Notes: generated from the letters alone by a model not told the origin. Shown: positions 22,354-35,550, counted from the first letter of the stretch. The stretch is DNA of 64,000 nucleotides from Abelmoschus esculentus (GCA_035048815.1 JAUCBN010000054.1:8153001-8217000), one strand, 5' to 3'. Numbers and translations: made by a program.

Positions 22354-23802
22354 TGTTGGGACCACCGGCACACCCTATGGCACAGCAGAATAAAATTACG
22401 ACGGTCTTTCTAGTGATTCATGTACATTTAATCCGAAATCGAGAGGAAGATATGCGATTACTTACATTGGGTTCCTTGATAAACAACAAAGACAATAATG
22501 GGATATGCTACAGTTACGATCGTTCAACAATCAAATCTTTAGCCTCCACGAATATCGTCTCGGCCTCTACTCAGTTCACCCGGTTGAGAGAGCAAATCTC
22601 GAAAAACTGTTTTTCGTGATTTTAGGGTTTGGGAATTCGAAATTCTCTGTTGTGGCTGCTAGACCCAAAGATCCTTTATATATATGTGAAACCCTAGGTA
22701 TAAGAGTTTTATTCCGAATTTGTTTAGGAAATAATTACTTTTATTATTTCCTTAAATTTCGGAATTTATATTTAATTCGAATTTGAAAAGGGATATAATT
22801 ACTTTAATTATATCCTTTGTTTAAAATTCGGGATTAAATATAATCTACTTATACATATATTTTTTTTGCTCCTTTTCAACCATTGGGTGTGACCCTGTAG
22901 GCTCATTGTAACGTTAGTAATAATATTAGAACAATTCTAATATTACAAACAATGAGTGACATCTAGCAATATATCATTGTCATCTAAGTTACAAGAGATC
23001 ATGATTCGATGTATCATGTCCGTGACCAACTCTCTTAATGTATTATATTATTTTGTCCTTTTATATCTTTAATAGGCATAAGTCTTGGAATAGTCACACT
23101 TGTATAGCCTATTTTAATGTTTCTTGATATCTAGAGTGGACTACTTTTAATGAATAATTTGTGATATCTCATATCAACGTATTCAAGCATGGTCATGCAT
23201 TTCTAGTCTCACTCAATCAAGAGGCCTTTGATATATTTTCTTATTATGCAGGAAGGACAAATCCTATCTTGATCATTCACATCTCACTACATACATTGTA
23301 ATATGTCCAATGTCAGTTTTTCTAGTGTAACTAATTACGAGACACGTTTAAGTGCATCAAAACATAAAACAACATATGTTGAGATGGTAATAATCTCAAG
23401 TCTAAGGATCATAATATAGTTGTCACTATGAGCAATATCGTGATCGTCACATAATAATCCAAGATATATGCTCATAGTGGGTCAATCCAATATATTATTC
23501 TCTACTAATATATTCATGTATTAATTCTGACATCTCTATGTCAATGACAACTCATTGTCATCAATTAATCACATGTTAGTCTTAAGCGTATTATTATTGT
23601 CCATACCCATAATAATACTTGACTAAGGATCTTTTAATAATAATACATATATTATTATATGGACCTTATTGTTTCTCAGTTTATGTTATACATTGACACA
23701 TATATCTGAAAACAACAATGGCAATGCCTTTATTCAATAAAATTGGTAAATATAAGTATCCTTACAATCATCATATGATTGGTCTTTGGGCATACTTTAA
23801 CA
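22354..23802 (-). mobile_element. Solo LTR (family A, copy 2), inverted and uninterrupted
   Basis: On the plus strand it runs from TGTTGGGACC at 22354 to ...CATACTTTAACA at 23802, 1449 bp. It is the reverse complement of the LTR at 5357-13744, so transcription would be on the minus strand. The near-duplication CTAAG (22349-22353) / CTAAA (23803-23807) flanks it. It contains the empty site of the CACTA insertion near 22440-22460. Two open frames at 22353-22786 (+) are LTR sequence and are not genes. Confidence 0.88.
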
Positions 23803-23974
23803 CTAAAAACACAATGATAGTAAAAAAAATAGCTAACCAGCATATCATGTCACAAGAATTTTGTCATGACATAATTTGTAGTCTCTTTGAATTTTTATTA
23901 ATTTTGCTTTCCTTGAGGAAAAACAATGAACTAGGTTTTGGGGTGTATAAACTCTTGAAAATGAGTATTTATTA

Positions 23975-25375
23975 TGTAACACCCAAAAATTATTTCTAAT
24001 TTTAAAATTCTTAATTAAAAAATCTAGTTTTGAGATTCTCAATTTCTAAAACCCTAATTTTCTAAAATTTCAAATTGATTTTTTTAAATTCAATGGAAAA
24101 TTTTGGGATAAGATTGTAAAGTTTTAAAAATTTATTGTGTGAGTTCAAAGTTTAAAAGTTAAGATAATGTTTTGAAAATTTTAAAGAGATCAATGACTAA
24201 ATACATAATTTACCTTTTTTTAATTTCTTTGTTTTACGTCAACTTGTTTTACATTTTTTTTTAAATAAAAGAATATTATATAATTTATTATTATAATATA
24301 TGTTTTGAAGTTTGATGTAATCTAAGATAACCCAATATTTTTTAAATTGAACTCTAATTCTTATGGGAATCAATTTTTTTCTCTCTCTCTATATATATTG
24401 TGGTCTAAGAGAAAACCTTACATTATTATCTTCATCAACATTCTCTAAAGCCTATGTTTTTATTCTTTAATTGTGTCCGAGTTCAAAACCACGTTATTTA
24501 GTAGATTAAGTCGCTTTGGTTAAGATGTGTTTTCTTTCAATGCTATAAATAAATATTTTTTTTTTGATTTTATACTTTGATTTTAATTTGTATTATGGTT
24601 TAACATCATATACATACGATTTTAGAATATGTTTCAATTATGTTTTATGAAGTATTTGATTTACGAAACGTCGGTTTTATGAAATTAAGATTAATGGGTT
24701 TATGGAATTTTTAAAAAAATTTGAATTTGCAATCATCATATCATTGTATGAGCATGAGTTGGGATTTGTATGGAGGAAGTTTAGTGGTTTCATCATTCGG
24801 GTCGAATTTCACTTCGGATTGGCGGACGTAACGAAGAGGTTATGAGAACCTTTCTCATTTTTGGCAGACGTAGTTGAATGCATTGCATTACACTTGTGAT
24901 ATTGTATCTTTGTTTTATATTTTAAAAAATCTTAAGAAAATATGTGTTTTACAACTATGGTTTTCTTGTACTTTAGAGATACACTAAACTCTTTACCTTG
25001 CACCTCATAGTTTCCTCTACAAATCTTTGAACTTTAAATGACGTCGTATTTGGAGGATCTTATACTTTACCCGGTTATTTTATTGTTGAGTATAAAACTA
25101 TTTTACTTATCCAAAAATTATTTTTTATATTTTGGGATTATGTTTTAGCATGTACTTACGAATTTTAATTTTTATATTTTTATTAAATAATAAGTATATA
25201 TATATATATTTAACATTTAAGTTTCATAAATAATTATGATATTTTAGGATAATTGTTATTATTTAATTATTTACTTATTTTATAAAATATTTAAACTTAA
25301 AATTTGTTACTTGAAGGAAAAGTTTTTAACAATAAATTCCTAAATTTAACTTATTTTTACTTGATAGGGGTTACA
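23975..25375 (+). mobile_element. Solo LTR (family C), gypsy-type
   Basis: Ends are TGTAACACCC at 23975 and GGGGTTACA at 25375, giving 1401 bp. They are flanked by the exact 5-bp duplication TATTA (23970-23974 and 25376-25380). A pyrimidine tract and TATATATATT near 24380-24400 suggest plus orientation. The TGTAACACCC/GGGGTTACA termini resemble those of chromovirus-type LTRs. No internal sequence is attached. Confidence 0.88.
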
Positions 25376-25380
25376 TATTA

Positions 25381-26574
25381 TGCATATTTAATTATGATTA
25401 TTCCTGGCTTTAAATAACATTTAGCATGCATTCCTTAAATTTCATGCATTGACATTATTTTACAAACTAGAGTTGGGACTTGCATAGTTTTGATTGCCAA
25501 GTTGAGCGTTGACAAAGAAAGGTATTGTTTTGTTGATGGTGAACAGATAGGTTGGAGAAGAAGCAGATGAGAAGGCTACATTGCCAAACGTCCTTGGTAA
25601 TGTCAGATAGAATGACGTTGCTCAAGCTACGTATTGCTAAACTTTAGAATATTTTCACACGTAAACCACCTCAATGATAAATTGCCTCAACTTAATTGCG
25701 GTGGACCTGTTAAAGATATATGTAAAATTTTCATATTCGACACACGTGTGCGGCCCAAACAAGATTTACTTAGCGTGTAAAGAAACCTTAAGGGGACAAT
25801 TAAGACCTATATAAAGAGAGCTAAACCTAATAATTAGGAGGGCTTTGAGGACAGGAGCTTTTGTAAGGCTACTCGTGACTAGTTCTTGGAGAAAGAGTGA
25901 AGAAAATGAATTGCAGCACGGTAATGGTATCAAGACATGAAACGAGGGCAGAAGCTTAAGGCTTTAAGGCGCAATCGAGGATTCTTTGAGTAACTACATC
26001 AAAAGACTTCTCTGAGTTGTCTCATCTTGTTTCTTTATTTTTTGATGTTCGATTTAAAGATGTTTAAACTCGATATTTTTCTACATTGAACCCTAGTCAT
26101 AATTAATTTTTATTTGACTAAAAGTATTTATAATGAAACGCAATTAATTATCAGGAGTAAATTAAGTTTGTTGCTTAATAATATTGTTTATTAAGCATAT
26201 TTTGGATATTTATATCTTCTATTACGGGACAACTAATTTTAAGTACTCATTATTGTTAAATATCATAACCGATTTAAATAATAACGAACTCATCCTTACA
26301 CTAAGAGAAATTCTTCAAACGAAAAAAATTTAAGTAAACTAGATTTACCTTTGAAATTAGTTTATCCCTTTAAAATATAGGTTAAATAGGTAAACAAGTT
26401 AGTGACCTTAAGCTTCCTATAGACATAGAATGTTTAAGGTTAATAATTTAGGGCAAAATATAGGTTAAATTGGTAAACAAGTTAGTGACTTTTTGATTCT
26501 ATAGACATATAGAATGTTTAAGGTTAATAATTTAGGGTGTTATACTAGACAAAAATCATGCTATTATAAGATAC
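25381..26574. other. Non-coding stretch with possible LTR remnant
   Basis: No gene was recognised. GTTAAAGATATATG at about 25709 followed by CACACGTGTG and CCTATATAAAGAGAG near 25810 resembles an LTR promoter, and GGTAATGTCAGATAG at about 25596 also occurs at 62326. The end near 26374-26538 is a tandem duplication, described separately. Confidence 0.35.
26372..26538. repeat. Tandem duplication of ~83 bp
   Basis: Copy 1 (26372-26454) and copy 2 (26455-26538) both start AAAATATAGGTTAAAT and end GGTTAATAATTTAGGG. They differ by a handful of changes, mainly in the middle. Confidence 0.85.
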
Positions 26575-26579
26575 GTTTA

Positions 26580-26986
26580 TGTTAGAATTAAAATATATTC
26601 AATACGAATATAAACCCAAGATCTATACATGTCAAATCATCAGGAATGATAAAATAAATAAATTGAATGCGGAAGCGTACCTGAATTAATCTCGATAGAG
26701 TTTTTCCAAAAGGTTTGATCTTCCAAGAAGTTAGGTTAAGTTAACCTAATTCTTGGGGACCATAACCCCTTTATATAGTTGATTTAATAACCAACTATTA
26801 AGTATTTATAACTCTGCCCCTCATCAAATTATAAATACACCTTATGGTATCTACACTTTTAATTCCATGACAATTTAATACCTATAACACGTGTAACATA
26901 ATTGGTCACTTAATTATGTGTTAAACTTTATAATAACAATATACATTATACATATTTGCCCATTATTATTGAATTTTAATCCAACA
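26580..26986 (-). repeat. Copia 3' LTR
   Basis: The plus-strand ends are TGTTAGAATT and AATCCAACA. Next to it lies ATCTCCCACTTGGG, the complement of a copia polypurine tract, so this is the downstream LTR of a minus-strand element. Confidence 0.85.
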
Positions 26987-27000
26987 ATCTCCCACTTGGG

Positions 27001-27901
27001 CAACATATGTTTCCAGACAAATGTATAACCTTATGAGCTCAAAAATTTTCTATCATATAATAGGTATTCTATAATAATCTCGTTCATCAATTATATCCAT
27101 ATAAGATCAAAGCGGTCTTCATCATATCAATCATGATTGGACCCATCAATGGTCACGTATACAAACATAAGCAAATGACATAGATCAATCATGGATGCGT
27201 AGCATGGAAATTACATGTAAATGTGAACCGAACATGCCTATTTCCAACTGGTCCTCCTAAACTTTAATGAGATCAAACTTTACTGAATTCAGAGTGTGCA
27301 TAAGTCAAAATAACTTTACTTCTGCAGAAATTAACTTTAAACTGAAGTAACCAAAATTGTGTCTAAAACGAATGAGCATTTATCAAAATAACAAACTCCC
27401 ACTAAAACTGAATATACTTAAATAATATTACACCCACATGAGCAATGTGCTCATGAAAGACCCAGGGTGATAGTTTCTCAATAAGCGCTCAATTATGGAG
27501 TTTGTACCAACATGCTCTATAGACACACAAACACTCTAAATTTTCTTTAACAACTAGGAACTAAATTTTTTAAAGTGTTCCTATTGTTTATAGAACAAAT
27601 GATGCATATTTATTGTCACAAAATAACTGAAGTGGTCTTTCTAGTCAATCTATAATTAACAGTTCATGTGACAGAATCTTTTGCATTAATATTCTAGTAG
27701 AATCGAAGTTTATGATCTCTAACTTACCAAAACATCGATATGTGAGCATGTAATTTTTGTTCTCTAAAGACATTTTATAACTCTATTGGCTGCCATCCAA
27801 CGGTTCATATTAGATTTACTTAAATATATGTCTAACATTCTAATAATGTACGCAATATCCAAATGCATACATACTTAAGCATAAATTAGATTCTCAATAG
27901 C
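27001..27901 (-). pseudogene. Copia 3' interior, decayed
   Basis: This is the part of the copia element between its 3' LTR and the chromovirus. No open frame is left. By position it should derive from the end of pol (RNase H) and the 3' untranslated region, but I could not recognise a diagnostic motif. Confidence 0.4.
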
Positions 27902-27906
27902 TTATG

Positions 27907-29334
27907 TGTAACCCATAAAAATTAACCTAATTTCTTAGATTACAAGTTAAGGTTTGCGTTATGAAAACTTGTTTCGCAAGCTAAGTTTTTTTTATAAAAT
28001 TAAATATAATATTAAGTTAGGGTTTTATAAAATTATTAAGTAATTAATAATTTAAAATCACTGAAAAATATCATTTATTTAAATTGTGTTCAATCCATAA
28101 TTAATAAACATTAATTGTTCATAAACCAAAATAAAATCCGAAATTCAATGTTCAAAGTCCATTACAACAAAATATCAATCGAAATATAATTTAACAAATC
28201 CAAAGTTTAAAACTATAACATATGTAAATGATCGGATTCAGAAACCTCCAAGTACGGTACGAAGTCTAGGACAGAGATCTGAAACAGGAAACTAAGAGGG
28301 TGTAAGCTAGGGAGCCTAGTGTGTCTCTAGTTTGCAAATAAACAAAAATTGAAAACAATATATATCAGATGATGACATGTATGCATGATATGCACCCATC
28401 TTCGATCGCCATCAAAAGAGTAGGTTCCCCCTGAACCACTTTAACTCCATCACACCAAACAGAAGTGGAACTCGACCCGCAGGTGGAGCCACTGAACAGA
28501 AGTGGTATATCGCAGAACCACTGAACAGAAGTGAATTTATCACTAACTTCCTCCGTACAAATAATCCAACCAGATGCAATGTTATATGCAGATACAAGAT
28601 CAGATTGCATGTCTTAATATCTAACAAGAGACATGCATGGTAATTCCAGAATCAGAAATATACTTATAAACGCAGGATAAAACATGACAATTATTTTAGA
28701 AAATTCAGAATGATGCATGATCATACAGAGTTTAACAGAATTGAACACACAGGAATAAACGGAATTGACAGAAGAGAACACACCTGAAGCAGAAGACTCA
28801 ACGTCGAGAGTGACGTCTACTAGACTCAGCTCTACCATCAGAATGTGCAGGTGTAGAACGAGTGGGTCCCGAATGCTGATGAACAGAAGGTCGTCCAGGA
28901 GGAGGAGGAGGTAAATGCTCGGTATAGGAATCCACGTCACCAATACTTACCACTTAAAAGAAACGGGGTAGATTCGAAGGCCACAAAGAAAACACCGACT
29001 CACCAAGATTGATTCAAAGTAAAACAGAGGAAAAGAAGAGAGAAAGACTCAGTTTGATATTTCCTTAAAACAAACGAAAAACATGGAATAAAGGAGAAAT
29101 TTATTCTCCAATTTCCATGACCAAAACGAGCAAAAAGGAAACAAATGATGTCTGGATTTGATTAAGGGTAAAATTACCCAACAAGTCCTTAAGATTTTGA
29201 TACTTCAAAGACAGACTTCCAAGCTTACAGAATTTACAGTTGAGTCACTGAAATTAGAGTCGGAAATCCCCAATTTCTAGGGTTTTAGATTAGGGATTTA
29301 AACTTTTAATTTGGGAAAAGTTTGGGGTGTGACA
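27907..29334 (-). repeat. Chromovirus 3' LTR
   Basis: This 1428-bp LTR carries three copies of a CACTGAACAGAAGTG-like motif (about 28466-28535), each a short imperfect palindrome, and a GGAGGAGGAGG tract near 28900. Minus-strand frames at 28365-28943 lie inside the LTR and are not genes. Confidence 0.88.
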
Positions 29335-29821
29335 AATCTCCCCCCTTACAGAAATTTCGTCCTCGAAATTTACCTGGATCAAAGAGATGAGGATACTGGG
29401 CTTTGATAACAGATTTGGGCTCCCACGTAGCCTCATCATAGCCTCGATTGCGCCAGAGAACCTTAACCATTTTAATGGTTTTCTTCCGAAGGACTTTCTG
29501 GTCCGGAGCAATAATTTCAACGGGTTCTTCCTCATAACAAAGATCTGGACGAATTTCAAACTCCTCAATAGACAGAACATGAGACGGATCAGCTTGATAA
29601 CGTCTCAGTATAGATACATGAAAGACATCATGGATACGCTTAAGCTCTGGTGGTAACTCGAGCTGATAAGCTACTAGTCCAACACGTTTGATGATGCGGT
29701 AAGTTCCAATATAACGAGGACTGAGTTTACCCTTACGACCAAAACGGAGTACCTTCCTCCACGGAGATACTTTCAAAAATACCTCATCACTAACCTCAAA
29801 CTCAAGATCCTTACGCCTCAA
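29306..29821 (-). pseudogene. Integrase C-terminus with chromodomain
   Basis: The frame contains the integrase C-terminal GPF-like module (YIGTYRIIKRVG, AYQLELPPELKRIHDVFHVS). It ends in a chromodomain-like segment (VKVLWRNRGYDEATWEP, near 29440-29380). In chromoviruses this domain is thought to steer integration to marked chromatin. It is separated from the integrase core by a stop codon. Confidence 0.85.
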
Positions 29822-29836
29822 ATCCGCGTAAGATTT

Positions 29837-31960
29837 CTACCGATCCCGAATCAACCTGACTGTCTCCTCAGCCTCATGCACAAGATCAGGACCCAATAAC
29901 CGGTTCTCATTAAGTTCTGTCCAACCAATAGGTGTACGGAACTTACGCCCATACAGAGCCTCATAAGGTGCCATCTTAATACTGGCCTGATAACTGTTAT
30001 TATAAGCGAACTCTGCGAGCGGCAAGAAATCCTCCCAACTACCTCTAAAATCCAAAATGCAGCCTCTCAACATATCCTCGAGGATCTGAATCACACGCTC
30101 AGACTGACCATCGGTCTGAGCATGATAAGCAATACTGAAATTCAACCGAGTACCTAGAGCAGAATGCAAAGAACCCCAGAACTTAGATGTGAACCTCGGA
30201 TCCCGGTCAGATATAATAGACAGAGGTACTCCATGTAACCGAACAATCTCAGAAATGTACAACCAGGCTAACTTACTCAGAGGATAAGTATTTTTTACTA
30301 GAATGAAGTGCGCAGACTTGGTCAACCGATCAACAATGATCTAGACAAAATCCTTCTTTGACAAAGTCAAAGGTAAACCACTGACAAAATCCATGGTCAC
30401 ACACTCCCATTTCCATTGAGGAATCTCAATGTGCTGAAGAAGCCCAGACGGACGCTGATGCTCTGCTTTGACTTTCTGGCAAGTCAGGCACTTAGAAACA
30501 AAACTGACGTCACGCTTAAGACCTTTCCACCAATACTTCTCCTGGAGATTCTTATACATCTTATCCCCACCAGGATTCATAGAATAAGGGCTATCATGGG
30601 CCTCCCGAAGAATGACCTGTTTTAGATCAGAGTTCATTGGAATACAGTATCGACCCCGGAAACACAAAACTCCATCCTGATCAATAGAAAAGTCCTGAGA
30701 AGTTCCTTCATTGACCTCTGCAATACGATGGGCCAAGAAAGGGTCATTGGGCTGCTCAGCTCGAATATCAGATATCAAGGTAGGAACAACATGGAGCTCA
30801 GCCAACAGACTACCATCCTCAAACAAACTCAGCCAAGCAAACAGAGATCTCAGATCAGAAATGGCATTGCGACTTAGAGCATCTGCAACGACATTAGCCT
30901 TGCCTGGATGATAATCGATCTCACATTCATAATCTTTCAGAAGTTCCAACCAACGTCGTTGTCTTAGATTAAGCTCCTTCTGAGTGAGAAGAAACTTAAG
31001 ACTCTTATGATCTATGAAAATGTAACACTTCTCTCCATAGAGATAGTGTCTCCAGATTTTCAGAGCAAAGATCACCGCTGCTAACTCCAGATCGTGGGTC
31101 GGATAGTTACACTCATGCGGTTTCAACTGACGAGAAGCATAAGCCACTACCTTCCCGTCTTGCATCAGAACACAACCCAAACTAGTATACGAGGCATCAC
31201 TATAGACTGTATAAGGTTTCCCCGACTCTGGCTGTATAAGAACAGGTGCTTGTGTCAGAACAGATTTGAGTTTCTCAAAACTCTCTTGTTGGGCCTCAAA
31301 CCAGATAAACGGAACATCTTTCCTTAGAAGCTTAGTCAACGGGGAGGCAATAGAGGAAAAACCCTCCACAAATCTCCGGTAATAGCCAGCTAGTCCCAGA
31401 AAACTGCGGACCTCTGCCATATTCTTGGGTTGCTTCCATTACTTGAATACCCTTAGCTAATACAACATGCCCCAGAAAAACAAACTCGGAAAGCCAGAAC
31501 TTACATTTGCTGAACTTAGCATAGAGCTGCTTCTCCCTCAGAGTCTGTAAAACAATACGAAGATGTTGCTCGTGCTCAGCCTCAAACTTAGAATAGACTA
31601 GGATATCGTCTATGAAGACCACAACAAACTGATCTAGGTAGGGTCGAAACACCCTGTTCATCATATCCATGAACGCTGAAGGGGCATTCGTTAGACCGAA
31701 GGGCATTACCAGAAACTCATAATGACCATAACGAGTCCGGAAAGCTGTTTTGAAAACATCAGAATCCTTAACCTTGAGTTGGTAATAACTGGATCTCAAG
31801 TCTATCTTAGAAAACACAGAAGCTCCCCGAAACTGGTCAAACAGATCATCAATACGAGGGAGAGGGTACTTGTTCTTGATGGTTAACTTGTTCAACTTCC
31901 GGAATCAATGCACAGACGCAAAGACCCATCTTTCTTTTTAACGAACAAAATTGGTGCTCC
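29837..31960 (-). pseudogene. Chromovirus reverse transcriptase, RNase H and integrase, broken
   Basis: Reverse transcriptase lies at 31960-31430 with FSKIDLRSSYYQL, MPFGLTNAPSAF and the catalytic VFIDDILVYS. A frame change near 31420 leads to RVT tail and RNase H (VYSDASY, DLELAAVIFAL, FIDHKSL, VVADALSR). The integrase HHCC region follows (CLTCQKVKAEHQRPSG near 30480). A stop at about 30341 separates the integrase core, which has SIISDRDPRFTS and TDGQSERVIQ. A further stop lies near 29835. Catalytic residues are visible, but stops and frame changes make the protein non-functional as it stands. Confidence 0.9.
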
Positions 31961-32260
31961 CTACGGAGAAACACTGGGTCGTATAAAACCTATATCTAGA
32001 AGTTCCTGTAACTGAACCCTGAGCTCTTTAAGCTCCTTCGGAGCCATCCGATACGGTGCCATAGACACTGGAGTCGTCCCCGAATACAACTCAATACCGA
32101 ACTTCACCTCCTCCCGTCCTATGTCATGAGCCAAACTCTGATCCTGTGGCGGGTCCACAGGAGGCGAGACATCACTAGCAGAAACATCAGAACGACCTCG
32201 GCCACGGCCTCGGCCACGACCTCTCCCAGTCGCTGATCGCTTACTCCTACGGGGTGGCAT
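31961..32260 (-). pseudogene. Gag start fused to reverse-transcriptase start
   Basis: The frame starts at ATG 32260 with a basic gag-type N-terminus (MPPRRSKRSA, then a GRGRGRGRGR run). After a short Ser/Pro linker it passes directly into the segment that precedes reverse transcriptase (VSMAPYRMAPKELKEL and LLDIGFIRPSVSP). Capsid, CCHC knuckle and protease are missing, so an in-frame internal deletion is the simplest explanation. The frame then breaks near 31960. Confidence 0.8.
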
Positions 32261-32463
32261 AGTAGAGTATCTACAAAAAGACAGACAAATCTCTATTTAG
32301 AATTGGTACTTGGAGAATTTATTAAAAATATTTCAGAAAATTCAAAATACGAGTCATAATAAAAATCCGGATTTTTAGATAAAATTGACAAAATCATTTT
32401 CAGATCAAAAATCATTTTGGACCTCCAAGTCCGAGGGTTGAACCTAGCTTTGATACCATTAAA

Positions 32464-33878
32464 TGTAACCCCTAAAAATTAACCTAATTTCTTAGATTAC
32501 AAGTTAAGGTTTGCATTATGAAAACTTGTTTCGCAAGCTAGGGTTTTTATAAAATTAAATATAATATTTGGATAAATTATTAAGTAATTAATAATTTAAA
32601 ATCACTGAAACATATTATTTATTTAAATTGTATTCAATCCATAATTAATAAACATTAATTGTTCATAAACCAAAATAAAATCTAAAATTCAATGTTCAAA
32701 GTCCATTACGACAAAATATCAATCGAAATATAATTTAACAAATCCAAAGTTTAAAACTGTAACATACGTAAATGATCAGATTCAGAAACCTCCAAGTACC
32801 GTACGAAGTCTAGGACAGAAATCTGAAACAGGAAACTGAGAGGGTGTAAGCTAGGGAGCCTAGTGTGTCTCTAGTGTGCAGATAAACAAAAACTGAAAAC
32901 AATATATATCAGATGATGACATGTATGCATGATATGCACCCATCTCCGATCGCCATCAGAAGAGTAGGTTCCCCCTGAACCACTCTAACTCCATCACACC
33001 AAACAAAAGTGGAACTCGACCCGCATGTGGAGCCACTGAACAGAGGTGGTATATCATAGAACCACTGAACAGAAGTGAATTTATCACTAACTTCCTCCGT
33101 ACAAATAATCCAACCAGATGCAATGTTATATGCAGATACAAGATCAGATTGCATGTCTTAATATCTAACAAGAGACATGCATGGTAATTCCATAATCAGA
33201 AATATACTTATAAACACAGGATAAAACAAGACAATTATTTCAGAAAATTCAGAATGATGCATGATCATACAGAGTTTAACAGAATTGAACACACATTAAT
33301 AAACGGAATTGACAGAAGAGAACACACCTAAAGCAGAAGACTCAACGTCAAGAGTGACGTCTACTGGACTCGGCTCTACCACCAAAATGTGCAGGTGTAG
33401 AACGAGCGGGTCCCGAATGCTGATGAACAGGAGGTCGTCCAGGAGGAGGAGGAGGTAAATGCTCGGTATCAAAATCCACGTCACCAATACTTACCACTTA
33501 GAAGAAACGAGGTAGATTCGAAGGCCACAAAGAAAACACCGACTCACCAATATTGATTCGAAGTAAAACAGAGGAAAAGAAGAGATAAAGACTCGGTTTG
33601 ATATTTCCTTAAAACAAACGAAAAACATGGAATAAGGGAGAAATTTATTCTCCAATTTCCATAACCAAAACGAGCAAAAAGGAAACAAATGATGTCTGGA
33701 TTTGATTAAGGGTAAAATTACCCAACAAGTCCTTAAGATTTTGATACTTCAAAGACAGACATCCAAGCTTACAAAATTTAGAGTTGAGTCACTGAAATTA
33801 GAGTTGGAAATCCCCAATTTTTAGGGTTTTAGATTAGGGATTTAAACTTCTAATTTGGGAAAAGTTTGGGGTGTGACA
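32464..33878 (-). repeat. Chromovirus 5' LTR
   Basis: This 1415-bp LTR is collinear with the other copy and differs by scattered substitutions and small indels, clearly more than the five differences of the gag-only element, so this insertion is older. The palindromic motif and GGAGGAGGAGG tract are conserved. Confidence 0.88.
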
Positions 33879-33883
33879 TTATG

Positions 33884-35550
33884 TATATGGAATCTTTTGT
33901 ATTTTATAAATTTCAAGGTTACTTTTAGGGCACTGAAAAAAAAATTCTTTAGTAATATGAGTGTCACTTGGTTTACTCCCACTGAACTTGTAATACATAC
34001 AATTTTCAACCAAATTTATCTCAAAACCGAATGAGATAATTAATATAAAATTTATAATTTTATTAATGAGAGTTAAACTTAAGTTCATAGATGGATTTCT
34101 TTAATTTACAATCATTAATTTTGTATCATTAGACACAAATAAATGATTGTACCATATAATTAATTTATTCAATGTTGTCATTGAAAAACACAAGCTTAAC
34201 ATCCATCTTATGTAGCTCAAGATTAAAAGCAACAAGTGTCAAGATTATTTTGAAAGAGCCTTTCAGTAAAACTTGAGAGAAAGTCTCCACAAAATCAATG
34301 TCTTATTTTAGAGTATATCCTTTAGATACAAGACATGCCTTATACTTGTCCACATTATCATTTACATTCCTCTTGGTTTTAAATATTAATTTACAACCAA
34401 TTGGTTTGTACCTTAAGGTAATGAGACAAGTTTTTAAACTTTATTGCCTTGTATAAAATTATACTCTTTTTTTTAATGACATCTATCCACTTTTGAGAGT
34501 TAAAACTTTTATGGTTTGATAAAAATAACTGATCAGGTTATTTTCTATCATTCCTTTAATATACTTATTTTCTTGATGAAATACTAAGTAATAATCCTTA
34601 ATAGTATTTCTCTTTCCTCTCATGAATATTTTTAAAGACACTTTTTGAGGTTGTTGAGTTTGTTCTTTTGAAAAATAATTACCTTATCTTGAATGAGAGT
34701 TGTTCAGCATTGCTTTACTGATGTACTTGATTCACTTTTTGATTAATGATAGGTGTGAAAACATCGTCAAAAGTGATAGTAGAAATTAAATTAATATTCA
34801 ATTCCTCCTTAACAACAATGTATCTAACCTTATTCTCCCTCCAAACTCAACATCCTAAAAAATAATTATAAACCTCTCATTAAAATAATCTTAATTGTGG
34901 GATCATAAACTTTACAGCCCATTGATCACTCAAAATAACCTAGGTAGTTGCATACTTTTGAAGTCTAATTTCTTTAAATGTATCCTAGCTTATACAGAAG
35001 AATCAACACTTTGTAACTTATTGTTATTCCTTTTGAGTATGACCCTTAGCAACTTCATTCTAATATATATTTTTTATTGCCCTTATTCTTAGAGACACTA
35101 ACTAAATGAGCACTAACTGAATGAGTATTTTAATAATTATAATACTTCAACTTTTCTTCCTCTTTAACACAAATGAGAAAAATTTCATTTAAAGTTTATT
35201 TCTCCTTTAATAATTGTAACTAATCTTGAATTAGTTAAACTGTAAAGGAAGCTATACTAAAATTATAAGAACAAACAATCGTTATGAAGTTTGATCTTAT
35301 GTGCCTTAAGTTTTGAAGCAATATAATATACTCCATCATATTTTCTTGATCCTTATACTTCATAGACATCAAGTAAACCAAAAGTGATGTCATATTAATC
35401 TTAAAAAAATAATATTTTTTCCTCAATTTTATCAAGAAAACCCTTAGTATGAATAATTTCTTTAGATTTGTGCTCCTAAAAGTTTCTAAAATATTCTACT
35501 TTATGATCATTAAACTTATACAATTTGAACAAACTCACCTCTCAAAATCC
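33884..35550 (-). pseudogene. Copia gag-pol remnant (5' part)
   Basis: No open frame survives, but the minus strand shows decayed copia reverse-transcriptase sequence near 34180-34500 (an area resembling the PIGCKWVFK-containing segment, with VDKYKA-like residues). Further along, about 35160-35460, there is an area resembling copia gag (UBN2). Assignment rests on short conserved stretches and on position between the copia LTRs. Confidence 0.5.

Larger units (their letters stand above)
27907..33878 (-). mobile_element. Ty3/gypsy chromovirus with internal deletion
   Basis: LTRs are at 27907-29334 (1428 bp) and 32464-33878 (1415 bp), ends TGTAACCC/GTGTGACA, flanked by an exact TTATG duplication (27902-27906 and 33879-33883). 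The primer site TGGTATCAAAGC (minus strand, 32447-32458) differs from the initiator tRNA-Met complement at one base. The 3.1 kb interior encodes, on the minus strand, a gag start fused to reverse transcriptase, then RNase H, integrase and a chromodomain. Most of gag and all of the protease are absent. Long LTRs plus a chromodomain suggest a Tekay/Del-type clade; this assignment is tentative. Confidence 0.92.

Noticed and set aside
22353..22786. Plus-strand frames resembling a small conserved protein also seen at 6498-6707
   Set aside because: Both are inside the family A LTR; similarity reflects the repeat and not a gene family.
28365..28943. Minus-strand frames repeated at 32909-33688
   Set aside because: They lie in the two chromovirus LTRs; duplication is due to the LTRs.
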